DNA of 42,280 nucleotides, taken from SIG565 sp045656145. GTDB taxonomy: Bacteria; Bacillota; Clostridia; Oscillospirales; Acutalibacteraceae. Below, piece after piece: positions 32,339-40,406 of the stretch; positions within the stretch are counted from its first letter, which is position 1, and each line of letters begins with the position of its first letter. Both the position numbers and the translations under genes were made by a program. Under the pieces are notes generated by a model. The model was given only the letters and a program-made list of their open reading frames with translations, did no database searches and had not been told where the DNA came from. The stretch spans positions 1 to 42,280 of the forward strand of contig JAZOQP010000038.1 in assembly GCA_045656145.1 (NCBI GenBank). Direction: 5' to 3'.

Positions 32339-34615
32339 TTGAAAAGCACACTTATTACCATGTGCAATAAGGAATTCAATTCAAAGCTCTTAAATTTACT
32401 GATGTCTGCTGTTGACAGCAAGATATCGGTTCAATCGGTTATGCCCGAAGATATAATAACCGCAATAAAAAAAGCCGCAAGGCGCAGCAAGTTTGTTTTC
32501 ATAAGCAATGATTTTTTAGAGTTTAATGATATTTCCTATCTTCCATATCTATTTAAAGATAGCGAAACTTTAACTGATTCTAACGGTAGAATAACGGCCA
32601 TTTATTCCGCTCTCTATCGCACTCCCGTTGGAGTTCTTCCGAAGGATACAGAAACGGCTGAAAAATTCATTTTTAATTATTTTTGCAATAAATCTGCTTT
32701 AAAATCTTTAAGTGGTTCAATTTTTATTGCAAACTGCAATTCTGAATATATTGAACAAACATTAAAAGAGTTTGAAAAGAAAGAAAACATAAAAATTCGT
32801 TTAAAAGCATCTTCAAATTTTTCCGAAATTTTTATTACAGTTACAGGAGAAAATGAGCTTGAAGCAACCGAACTTTTAAAAGAAACTAAAGAAAAGGTTG
32901 CCTTACTTTTAGGCGATGATGTTTTTTCGGCCCAAAACAGCCGCATAGAAGAAAATGTTGTTAATTTACTAATTGAAAGAAACAAAAAAATCGCCACAGC
33001 CGAATCATGTACGGGTGGCTTAATGTCAGAACTTATAACCAAGGTTCCGAATTCTTCTAAGGTTTTCGAAATAGGCATTACTTCTTATTCAAACCGAATT
33101 AAGCAATATGCCCTTTCGGTTAATAAAGATACCATTAAAAATTATGGTGCTGTGAGCCATCAAACCGCTGCGCAAATGGCGCTCGGAGTTAAAAATTTAA
33201 GTGGCGCAGATATAGGCGTTGGTATCACAGGCGTTGCAGGTCCCGCTTCAAGCGAAGGCAAGCCTGTAGGAACTGTTTATGTTGCCATTACCGATGGAGA
33301 GTATTTTTGGGTAAGGCTTTTATCTCTACCGCACTTTTCTTCAAGAGATGAAATCAGAGCCTCCGCTTGCTTTACCGCCTTTGATTTAGTAAGGCGTTTT
33401 ATTGAAGCGTCTCCTTCCCTTTTGCCTGAATATTCAACCGATATAGATGACATCACCGTTCTTCATTCGCAACCGCATTATAAAAATTCAAGCCTAACCT
33501 TTATGAAGGATTCATTAGATGAATTCCTAAAAGCTCAGGCTGCAGAACACCAATCCGAATCAGAAGAAAAACTAACATTTTCTCCTGTTAGAAATGTCAT
33601 TAATATCAATTCACCACTATATAAGCTGCAGAAAAAGGTTATTAAAAAACATAGGGTTAAATTTAAACTAACTATTCCTAAGTTCTCGTTTAAGAATTAT
33701 TTTAACAGTCTTATGAATTCTAACGATATGATGAAAATCATATCCTCTTCCCTTGTTAAAATTACCGCCCTTATTTTAGTTTCACTTATTGCTATGACCT
33801 CAGTGATTTCGGTTAATTATTTTTATGAAAATCGTGAATCTATTAAATCTTTAAATAAAATAACAAATTTAAGTCCAAAAAGCAATAAGATAAATGAACA
33901 AGGTTATTATACTGCCTTTGCTCCGCTAAAAGAAATTAATCCCGATATTACTGCTTGGCTAAAAATCGGCGGCACCGCCATTAATTACCCAGTTTGCTCA
34001 TATAAGGCTAATAATTATTATGAAACCCGAGACTATTATAATAAAAAAAGTGATTATGGAGCAATTCATTTTTCAGATCAATCGGCTTTAGATAAAGATG
34101 TTATTAACACCGTTATTGAAGGTAATAATCTTGAGAATTCAAAAATGTTCTCAACCCTTACAAATTATCGCAATAAAGATTTTGCAAACAACGCTCAACT
34201 AATAGAACTTAAAACCGAAAAAGAAACCCTTAAATATGAGGTTTTTGCGGTTGCGATTCTAACCGATAACGAGCTTCATGAAATGGAAGGCTCATTCTTT
34301 GATTATAAAAAAACAACTTTCCAAAACGAATTGGAATTTGTTTTTTGGCTCAACGAAATAAAATTGCGAAGCCTTTATCACTGCAATATTTATGTTAATT
34401 ATCAAGAAAAAGTTCTAACCCTTGTTACCGATTCTTATGAGTTCCCTTCTGCCAAAACTGTTGTTTTTGCAAAACTTACTAACGATAATACCGTTATAGG
34501 CGCTAATCCATTAAGCGTTAACTCTTCTCCAAAGTATCCAGATATATGGTATAAAATCAACAACATTAAAAATCCTTACGATTACACCCCAGATTATATT
34601 GTCAGCACAAATTAA
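32339..34615 (+). CDS. CinA/PncC amidase - transmembrane - inactive sortase-B-like fusion
   Basis: 758 residues. Residues 1-140: weak resemblance to the CinA N-terminal (MoCF-like) domain, key motifs missing. About 145-205: CinA middle domain. About 205-360: a complete PncC-type nicotinamide-nucleotide amidase domain (ATAESCTGGLMSELITKVP with the likely catalytic S223, SYSNRIKQYALSV, GITGVAGP, KPVGTVYVAI). 360-470: charged linker. 473-495: one membrane helix. 528-720: a class B sortase-like fold (INPDITAWLKIGGTAINYPV, SDYGAIHFSD). The three sortase catalytic positions are changed: His to N596 (IEGNN), Cys to D698 (LVTDSYE), Arg to K706. Predicted: amidase in the cytoplasm, dead sortase outside. 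TTG start; its AGGAG overlaps the thiI stop region, implying coupling. Confidence 0.85.
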   Translation: MKSTLITMCNKEFNSKLLNLLMSAVDSKISVQSVMPEDIITAIKKAARRSKFVFISNDFLEFNDISYLPYLFKDSETLTDSNGRITAIYSALYRTPVGVLPKDTETAEKFIFNYFCNKSALKSLSGSIFIANCNSEYIEQTLKEFEKKENIKIRLKASSNFSEIFITVTGENELEATELLKETKEKVALLLGDDVFSAQNSRIEENVVNLLIERNKKIATAESCTGGLMSELITKVPNSSKVFEIGITSYSNRIKQYALSVNKDTIKNYGAVSHQTAAQMALGVKNLSGADIGVGITGVAGPASSEGKPVGTVYVAITDGEYFWVRLLSLPHFSSRDEIRASACFTAFDLVRRFIEASPSLLPEYSTDIDDITVLHSQPHYKNSSLTFMKDSLDEFLKAQAAEHQSESEEKLTFSPVRNVININSPLYKLQKKVIKKHRVKFKLTIPKFSFKNYFNSLMNSNDMMKIISSSLVKITALILVSLIAMTSVISVNYFYENRESIKSLNKITNLSPKSNKINEQGYYTAFAPLKEINPDITAWLKIGGTAINYPVCSYKANNYYETRDYYNKKSDYGAIHFSDQSALDKDVINTVIEGNNLENSKMFSTLTNYRNKDFANNAQLIELKTEKETLKYEVFAVAILTDNELHEMEGSFFDYKKTTFQNELEFVFWLNEIKLRSLYHCNIYVNYQEKVLTLVTDSYEFPSAKTVVFAKLTNDNTVIGANPLSVNSSPKYPDIWYKINNIKNPYDYTPDYIVSTN

Positions 34616-34633
34616 TTTTTAAGAGGTAAAATT

Positions 34634-35569
34634 ATGAATAGCAATATTAAAACCGAAATTATCTATTATGGTTTATCGACAGATTTTGAATTTGAATTTA
34701 ATTTATGCGGTTGCTGTAATATGCGGTTGCTTACAAATGTTGCCGAAGATAAAACCGAACTTTTGAAAGCGCTTCAAAGAAGTATTACAAGAAGCCGTGT
34801 TATATTAATAATTGGTAATATAGAAAAAGAAAATAATACTATTTCTTTTATTGCAGACTCCATCGGCTATAAAACCGAAAAAGTTGATACCGAAATTTAT
34901 AATATTGCTAACTCGCAAAATGCGGTTATGGTAGAAGGTTCAGTGCCTCTTATTACCGATAGCGGAGTTTATGGAGGTTGCATAATTGAAAGTGGTCCGC
35001 AATCTATGATTTTCTTAACCGAAGAAAAAGAAATTCGCCGCGCACTTATGAAAGAACTTGTTCATTCATATATTAAAGATTTAAGCGAATATCCAATTGA
35101 GGCTGTTACTCCCTCTGCTTCTAATGAGGTTGTTCTTGAAAATGCGGAAACACCTGAAGCCGAAGAAACAACAGAGGAAGCAGCAATAGAAGAAATTGTT
35201 GAAGAGACCGTAGAAGAAGTTGTTGAAGAAATTATAGATGAGCCTATTATCGAAGAACAAAAGGTTGAAGAAGTTATTCCAAAAGAACCAAAACCCGACC
35301 CCTTTAAAATTGAAACGCTTCTTAAAAAGCCTCCAATCAGAATTGAAGAATATGAGGATAAACCTGAAGAGGACGCCGACGATAAAGATTTCTATAAGCC
35401 TAAAAAGCCGGCATCAATCAGCACCATCGATATCTTCACTTTAATTCTAAGTGTCGTTTTATTAATTATATTAGCCTTTGTTGTTTACTCATATATTTAT
35501 TTGCCGTTAAGCCAAGGAATCTCAGTTTTTGATAACATTAAAAATATTTTCTCATTCTTAATTGGATAA
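34634..35569 (+). CDS. Membrane protein with degenerate CinA-like N-domain and Glu-rich linker
   Basis: 311 residues. Residues 1-150 resemble, weakly, the MoCF-like first domain of CinA (LLKALQRSITRSRVILIIGN, GSVPLITDSGVYGGCIIESG, then a helix where CinA has its last motif), without the binding motifs. 165-215 is an acidic linker built of repeated Glu-Glu-Val/Ile. 216-262 is rich in Pro, Lys and Asp. 265-290 is a single membrane helix, leaving about 20 residues outside. Last gene of the desulfurase-thiI operon, 18 bases after the fusion gene, with site AGAGGT. Probably works with that fusion protein at the membrane; function unknown. The CinA link is tentative. Confidence 0.7.
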   Translation: MNSNIKTEIIYYGLSTDFEFEFNLCGCCNMRLLTNVAEDKTELLKALQRSITRSRVILIIGNIEKENNTISFIADSIGYKTEKVDTEIYNIANSQNAVMVEGSVPLITDSGVYGGCIIESGPQSMIFLTEEKEIRRALMKELVHSYIKDLSEYPIEAVTPSASNEVVLENAETPEAEETTEEAAIEEIVEETVEEVVEEIIDEPIIEEQKVEEVIPKEPKPDPFKIETLLKKPPIRIEEYEDKPEEDADDKDFYKPKKPASISTIDIFTLILSVVLLIILAFVVYSYIYLPLSQGISVFDNIKNIFSFLIG

Positions 35570-35596
35570 AAAGCCGAGCGTACGCTCGGCTTTTTT
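35569..35596. terminator. Bidirectional terminator after the CinA-like operon
   Basis: Perfect palindrome AAAAGCCGAGCGTA / its complement (35569-35594) followed by a U run on the plus strand. The amidase gene on the other strand ends inside the T tract (stop codon 35595-35597). Confidence 0.9.
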
Positions 35597-36329
35597 ATGT
35601 TAGAAAATTATTATTTGCATAGCCTGTAAACTCATTATATTTCACAAGGCTCCAATTTCCGTTATCAGAAAAAACCGAAACCCTGGCGCCATTTGGTATG
35701 GTTGCTATTACATTGCTATCAAAAGCTGGACGATCTCTTAAATTTAGATTTGAGCCACTTGTTAAAACGGTTGCAAAATATAACTCTTCAGGCGTTGAAA
35801 ATGGTATAGCGAAGTAATCTGCCAATGATAGAACAATATTTTCGGCAATTGAATTAATATTATTTTTTATCCAAGCAGCATCCGCATAATTATCATGATA
35901 AGCAAATTCTATTAAAACAGAGGGTGCTCTTGTTCTTACCACTTCTCCAAGCGTTGTTGTGGGTATGGCTCTCACTAATTCGGGCAACGGATAAATTAAT
36001 TTTAGATTATTTGCAATAATCTCTGCAGCACGCTTACTATTTGAACTTTGAGGATAAAAATACACTTCACTTCCTCTTAATGTTCCCTCTTTGCCCGCTC
36101 CCGCCGCATTAGAATGAAGAGCTAAATGCAAATCATAATTCCCTGAATTTGAAGCCGCTATTGAACTCGCAGCGGTCATAGATGGAGTGTTTCTTGAATA
36201 AGAAATTCCTGTTGCATTAAGATAAGGTATCATAGCATCGGCTATTAAATTCATAAAATATTCTTCATTTCCACCATTAACATAAGGATTAAACTCCTGT
36301 GTTGACGGACTTAAATATATTCTAGGCAT
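35595..36329 (-). CDS. N-acetylmuramoyl-L-alanine amidase (Amidase_3) with SH3b domain
   Basis: 244 residues. Residues 1-175 are an Amidase_3 zinc amidase that cuts the lactyl-L-Ala bond of peptidoglycan: E22 and H72 (LALHSNAAG) are metal ligands and E141 (LIEFAYHDN) is the catalytic Glu. It belongs to the clostridial variant beginning IYLSPSTQ, in which Q11 stands where the first zinc His normally is. Residues 183-244 are an SH3b cell-wall-binding domain (LNLRDRPAFDSNVIATIPNG). No signal peptide, so export would need lysis, mother-cell expression or a non-classical route. Its ribosome binding site GAGGGGG lies in the hairpin 36335-36373. Confidence 0.88.
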   Translation of the reverse strand: MPRIYLSPSTQEFNPYVNGGNEEYFMNLIADAMIPYLNATGISYSRNTPSMTAASSIAASNSGNYDLHLALHSNAAGAGKEGTLRGSEVYFYPQSSNSKRAAEIIANNLKLIYPLPELVRAIPTTTLGEVVRTRAPSVLIEFAYHDNYADAAWIKNNINSIAENIVLSLADYFAIPFSTPEELYFATVLTSGSNLNLRDRPAFDSNVIATIPNGARVSVFSDNGNWSLVKYNEFTGYANNNFLT

Positions 36330-36334
36330 AATAA

Positions 36335-36373
36335 AACCCCCTCACTTAAACCTATGTTAAGTTAAAGGGGGTT
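36335..36373 (-). promoter_or_regulatory. Hairpin covering the amidase ribosome binding site
   Basis: Arms AACCCCCT (36335-36342) and AGGGGGTT (36366-36373) plus an inner ACTTAA/TTAAGT stem. On the minus strand the distal arm contains the amidase Shine-Dalgarno GAGGGGG and is followed by UUUUAUU. It begins five bases after the upstream stop codon. It can act as a terminator of the upstream transcript, a block on amidase translation, or both. Confidence 0.6.
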
Positions 36374-36377
36374 ATTT

Positions 36378-36914
36378 CTATTTTTGAAGATTTAATTGCT
36401 CAACAGCCGCCTTAACAACCGAGGAGAACCAACAATAAAGAGTTTCCCCAAGTTCACCAAAAATGGGATCGCCATCATGGGAACATAGCATTGCAAAGGT
36501 TTGACCAATTCTGCGCTCTATATCATCTTTTCTTCTATAAGCTAAAAAGTAAAATGAAAAAGCGCCGGTATCGCTGCAAGAAAGATATAATTCTTGCGAA
36601 TAACTCTTAATTTTATCAAGAAAACTCTTTTCGGCAATTCCCGCTATGCTATCACTTTTACAAAACTCATCAAGCGCTACCGAAACAGTAAAAGATAACA
36701 AAAGTTTTCTTTGCAAAATCATTTGCGAATCATCGGCATCACTTGGAGAAATAGCATCAGATTCACTTAAAAACTTTTCTGCAATAATAATTCCAAGCTC
36801 TTTTGCCGCTTTAATTTCAGTTGGAGAAAGATTGTCGTTATTAAGGTTAGCACCATTTTTAACGCTCTCGGAAGGATTTGAACCAACAATCTTCATATCG
36901 CTATCGTCAAACAT
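36378..36914 (-). CDS. Unrecognised soluble protein
   Basis: About 178 residues, no family recognised. An acidic, Asn/Ser/Asp-rich first 60 residues look disordered; the rest is mainly helical (PTEIKAAKELGIIIAEKF, LLLSFTVSVALDEFC) and ends in a Trp/Cys-containing segment (GELGETLYCWFSSVVKAAVE). No membrane helix or signal peptide. The start ATG 36914 follows AAGGTGA and is one base after the stop codon of the TSCPD gene, so the two are coupled; a GTG three codons earlier lies within the ribosome binding site. Confidence 0.75.
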   Translation of the reverse strand: MFDDSDMKIVGSNPSESVKNGANLNNDNLSPTEIKAAKELGIIIAEKFLSESDAISPSDADDSQMILQRKLLLSFTVSVALDEFCKSDSIAGIAEKSFLDKIKSYSQELYLSCSDTGAFSFYFLAYRRKDDIERRIGQTFAMLCSHDGDPIFGELGETLYCWFSSVVKAAVEQLNLQK

Positions 36915-36915
36915 T

Positions 36916-37170
36916 TTATTCACCTTTTTTATAGTTTTTTAAGGCTAAAGCCAACTGTGCAGGGCAAGATGTATTCTTAAAACCGCATTTAATATCTTCA
37001 AGTGTTTTAATAACATCCTCTGCTTTCATTCCTTTAACAAGAGCCGAAATACCCTGAAGGTTTCCATGGCAACCACCGTTAAAATGAACATTTTCAATAA
37101 TACCGTTATCAGATACCTCTATTTCGATACTTCTAGAGCATACTCCGTTAGTTTTATATGTAAATTTCAT
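36916..37170 (-). CDS. TSCPD domain protein (TIGR03905-like)
   Basis: 84 residues forming a single small domain. The Cys pattern (GVCSRSIEIEV, FNGGCHGNLQGI, IKCGFKNTSCPAQLA) matches the TSCPD domain, also found at the C-terminus of B12-dependent ribonucleotide reductases, and here as a free-standing protein; the last motif reads TSCPAQLA rather than TSCPD. Probably binds a metal or nucleic acid; role unknown. It lies five bases after an Rrf2 regulator gene. Confidence 0.85.
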   Translation of the reverse strand: MKFTYKTNGVCSRSIEIEVSDNGIIENVHFNGGCHGNLQGISALVKGMKAEDVIKTLEDIKCGFKNTSCPAQLALALKNYKKGE

Positions 37171-37175
37171 AAAAA

Positions 37176-37568
37176 CTATTCCTTTCCTGCGAAGGTGGCG
37201 CTACTGAATTTCTCGCGCATAAAATCACTTACATAATTAAATGTGTCTTTAAAAAGACAGTTACCTTTTGGGTGGGTGCAGGCCTTATCTATGCATTGGC
37301 ATTGACTGAATGTTATAGGTCCACACATAAGCTCAATAACCTCTAAAAGAGTTATTTCTTCAGGCTTCCTGGCTAATATATAACCGCCTTTTGCACCCTT
37401 TACCGAGTTCACAATTCCGCCAACCATTAATTTTCTTAAAATTTTAAGAGCATAGTTTTGGGTAACACCTGTTAATGCCGATACAGTTCGAGCATCTATT
37501 ACCTCATCTTTATCCGAAAGACAGGCAACAATTCTTATAGCATAATCTGTTTCGCTGTTTAGAATCAT
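37176..37568 (-). CDS. Rrf2 family transcriptional regulator
   Basis: 130 residues. N-terminal winged helix (SETDYAIRIVACL, VTQNYALKILRKLMVGGIVN, VKGAKGGYILAR) and a C-terminal cysteine loop (CQCIDKACTHPKGNCLF) in the position where IscR/NsrR-type members bind an Fe-S cluster. It could therefore sense iron-sulfur or redox state. It begins two bases after rpoD, with site AAGGATAG overlapping the rpoD stop region. Targets unknown; no Fe-S genes are adjacent. Confidence 0.9.
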   Translation of the reverse strand: MILNSETDYAIRIVACLSDKDEVIDARTVSALTGVTQNYALKILRKLMVGGIVNSVKGAKGGYILARKPEEITLLEVIELMCGPITFSQCQCIDKACTHPKGNCLFKDTFNYVSDFMREKFSSATFAGKE

Positions 37569-37570
37569 AA

Positions 37571-38620
37571 TTATCTATCCTTAAACTTATTGCTTCTTAC
37601 TGGATGGCGAAGTTTTCTAAGCGCCTTTGCCTCAATCTGACGAATACGCTCTCTGGTTACATTGAATTCGTTACCAACCTCTTCGAGAGTATGGCATCTA
37701 CCATCCATAAGGCCAAAACGAAGTCTTATAACAGCTTCTTCTCTTGGAGTTAAAGTCTTTAAAACGCTATCAATATCTTCATTAGTGATGGTTTTAAGTG
37801 CAGCATCATCGGGTGCTAAAGCATCTTCATCACGAATAAAGTCCATAAGTCTGCTATCCTCCTCAGGACCTATGGGAGTTTCCATAGAAACGGGCTCCTG
37901 AGCAACGCGCATAATTTCTCTTACCCTTTCAACAGGTAAATTCATTTTTTCTGCAATTAATTCTTCGCTCGGTTCAAAACCATTTTCATGAAGCAATTGG
38001 CTTTGAACCTTCTTTAAACGATTAATGGTTTCAACCATATGAACAGGGATTCTGATAGTTCTAGCCTGATCAGCAATGGCTCTTGTAATGGCTTGACGAA
38101 TCCACCAAGTAGCATAGGTTGAGAATTTAAATCCCTTGGTGTAATCAAACTTATCAACGGCTTTAATAAGGCCAACATTACCCTCTTGAATTAAATCAAG
38201 GAAGTACATACCTCTGCCAACATATTTTTTAGCAATACTAACAACAAGGCGAAGGTTTGCCTCGGTTAAACGCTTTTTAGCGCCTTCATCGCCATCGGCA
38301 ATTTTAACAGCGAGTTCAATTTCCTCATTTGAAGATAAAAGCGGAACGCGACCGATTTCACGAAGATAAACCTTAACAGGATCATCTAAAGCCATTAAAT
38401 CAATATTAATATCATCGGCATCGATATTATCAATATCCATTTCTTCGAGTTTTAACTCTTCATCTGTAGGTTCTTCATCAAAATCAAGAACAGTTGGCTC
38501 AATAAAAAGTTCTTCGAGGTCCTCAGGAGCATTTTCAAGTTCATCAATTGATGAAAGCGTTTTACTCTCGGTAAGTTCCTCAAGAGTTTCTTTTTCTAAT
38601 TCCTTATTTTCCTTTTTCAT
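37571..38620 (-). CDS. rpoD: RNA polymerase primary sigma factor SigA/RpoD
   Basis: Housekeeping sigma factor, 349 residues. An acidic N-terminal stretch (about 1-75) replaces region 1.1. Region 1.2 begins DPVKVYLREIG; region 2 (DLIQEGNVGLIKAVDKFDY, YATWWIRQAITRAI) binds the -10; region 3 follows; region 4 (LEEVGNEFNVTRERIRQIEA) binds the -35. It is four bases downstream of dnaG, in the conserved dgt-dnaG-rpoD order. The consensus promoters in this window are those this protein should read. Confidence 0.98.
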   Translation of the reverse strand: MKKENKELEKETLEELTESKTLSSIDELENAPEDLEELFIEPTVLDFDEEPTDEELKLEEMDIDNIDADDINIDLMALDDPVKVYLREIGRVPLLSSNEEIELAVKIADGDEGAKKRLTEANLRLVVSIAKKYVGRGMYFLDLIQEGNVGLIKAVDKFDYTKGFKFSTYATWWIRQAITRAIADQARTIRIPVHMVETINRLKKVQSQLLHENGFEPSEELIAEKMNLPVERVREIMRVAQEPVSMETPIGPEEDSRLMDFIRDEDALAPDDAALKTITNEDIDSVLKTLTPREEAVIRLRFGLMDGRCHTLEEVGNEFNVTRERIRQIEAKALRKLRHPVRSNKFKDR

Positions 38621-38623
38621 TCC

Positions 38624-40387
38624 CTATTCTCCCTTTTTAGCATTTGCTATATTTTTAATTTTGCTTGTCCAGTCATCAAGCGATAAATTTGCAGTGTTTT
38701 CGGAAGAGAGCATACTCTCATTTAATATTACCCGAACACAGTCTTTTATAACATTTTCAGTATCGGGTCCTGTGTTAACACCATTTTGCAAAGACACGAT
38801 ATACCCCATTTGCGCTGCAGAAAATCCTTCGCCCAAAAGAGAAATATCAAGTGGCTCTCCATTTTCCAACAAATCGGTAATTGCTTTAAATATATCTCTG
38901 TTGAGTTTTGTTACCATATCATCAGGTTTAATTTCTTCAATAATTTTCTTATAGAAATTTGGATGCTGCAACAAAACCGATATCAGCGTTCTTTCGGCTG
39001 CCTCCGCCTTTATATGATTTTTCTTTTCGGGGTTTAAATCATTCGGCGAATATTTAGGGCTGACAACTTCCCTTATTTCTTTTTTTCTAACCGATTTTGC
39101 ATTAATTTCCTTAATTCTTGAAACCTCGGATAAAATGGTTGATTTTGAAACCCCATATTTATCAGCGAGTTTTCCTGAATAAAGATCCGCCGTTATTTTA
39201 TCGGTTGTGGCAAGAATTTCTGCCGCCTTTTTAAGATATTTAATCTTGGCATCATCTTCCGATAAATTTATACCTTCAGCCGCCATCAGCAATCTATAAT
39301 CTATATCACTTACAGCGCCTTCTAAAAGAAGTTTAAAACGAGCCGCCCCGTTTTTCTTAATAAATTCATCAGGGTCCTTGCACTCAGGCAAAACCAAAAC
39401 CCTTATAGGAAGGCCTAAATCTTTCATTGTTTCAAGCGCCCTCATAACCGCTTTTTGACCTGCGGCATCGGCATCAAGCGTTACAACAATTTCTTTGGTG
39501 TACCTTGCGAGAAGTCTTGCTTGCTCCTCGGTAAATGCAGTTCCAAGCGGTGCCACAGTATTAACAAAGCCTGCCTGTTGAAGTGAAACAACATCCATAT
39601 TACCTTCAACTAAAATTATTCTTTCGGCACAATCATTCTTAGCAAAGTTAATACCGAAAAGATTTCGGCTTTTTTTATAAACGAGTGTGTCTGCCGAGTT
39701 TATGTATTTCGCGGCATCCTTTTCAGCGGGGTTAGCCCTTCCGCTAAAGGCGATAACATTTCCCCTTAAATCTATTACAGGGAACATAACCCTATTTCTG
39801 AATCTATCGAAATATCTACCCGTTCTTTGTGATTTTGAAGCAACATTTGCCTGTTCCATTTCGGCTTCGGTATAACCCTTTGATTTAAGATAATCAACAA
39901 GGCTTGTCCAAGAGTCCGGCGCGCAGCCGAGTCCAAAATGCTTAATTGTTTCAACCGTTAGTCCACGACCAAGCAAATATTCAAGCGCCCATTTACCCGC
40001 AGGAGTTTTTAATTGATTGTGATAAAACCTTGCGGTTTCCTTATTAATTTCATAAATTCTTTTTTTAAGATTAGATAGCGAATTATCATAATTATCTTCA
40101 GGAATAGTAATTCCCGAACGCTCGGCTAAGAGTTTTACAGCCTCAATATAATCAAGATTTTCAATAAGTCTTGTAAAGGTAAAGATATCGCCGCCAACTC
40201 CACAGCCAAAGCAATAGAATGAACCGTTTTCGGGATAAACCGTGAATGATGGGGTTTTCTCGTTATGGAATGGGCAAAGTCCTTTAAGGTTTTTGCCTGC
40301 CCTTTTTAAATTAACATAGGGCGCAATAACGGTTTCAATATCGTTTCTATATTTAATTTCAAGTAAAATATCCTCCGGTATCGCCAC
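38624..40387 (-). CDS. dnaG: DNA primase
   Basis: Makes RNA primers for replication. 587 residues. The N-terminal CHC2 zinc finger uses C38, H41, C59 and C62. The Toprim catalytic domain has the EGNMDVVSLQQAG glutamate and the DADAAGQKA acidic motif. The C-terminal DnaB-binding helical domain (about 450-587) is present. The start is GTG 40387 after GGAGGG. It is 19 bases downstream of dgt. Confidence 0.98.
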   Translation of the reverse strand: MAIPEDILLEIKYRNDIETVIAPYVNLKRAGKNLKGLCPFHNEKTPSFTVYPENGSFYCFGCGVGGDIFTFTRLIENLDYIEAVKLLAERSGITIPEDNYDNSLSNLKKRIYEINKETARFYHNQLKTPAGKWALEYLLGRGLTVETIKHFGLGCAPDSWTSLVDYLKSKGYTEAEMEQANVASKSQRTGRYFDRFRNRVMFPVIDLRGNVIAFSGRANPAEKDAAKYINSADTLVYKKSRNLFGINFAKNDCAERIILVEGNMDVVSLQQAGFVNTVAPLGTAFTEEQARLLARYTKEIVVTLDADAAGQKAVMRALETMKDLGLPIRVLVLPECKDPDEFIKKNGAARFKLLLEGAVSDIDYRLLMAAEGINLSEDDAKIKYLKKAAEILATTDKITADLYSGKLADKYGVSKSTILSEVSRIKEINAKSVRKKEIREVVSPKYSPNDLNPEKKNHIKAEAAERTLISVLLQHPNFYKKIIEEIKPDDMVTKLNRDIFKAITDLLENGEPLDISLLGEGFSAAQMGYIVSLQNGVNTGPDTENVIKDCVRVILNESMLSSENTANLSLDDWTSKIKNIANAKKGE

Positions 40388-40406
40388 GGTTTTTCCCTCC
40401 TATCTT

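Noticed and set aside
35150..35270. Repetitive GAA/GTT-rich stretch
   Set aside because: It is in-frame coding for the Glu-Val linker of the 34634-35569 protein, with varied codons, and is not a DNA repeat array.
35595..36329. Prophage endolysin
   Set aside because: Amidase plus SH3b without a signal peptide can be a phage lysin, but no holin or phage gene is near and the SPSTQ-type amidase is, as I recall, a common chromosomal clostridial form.
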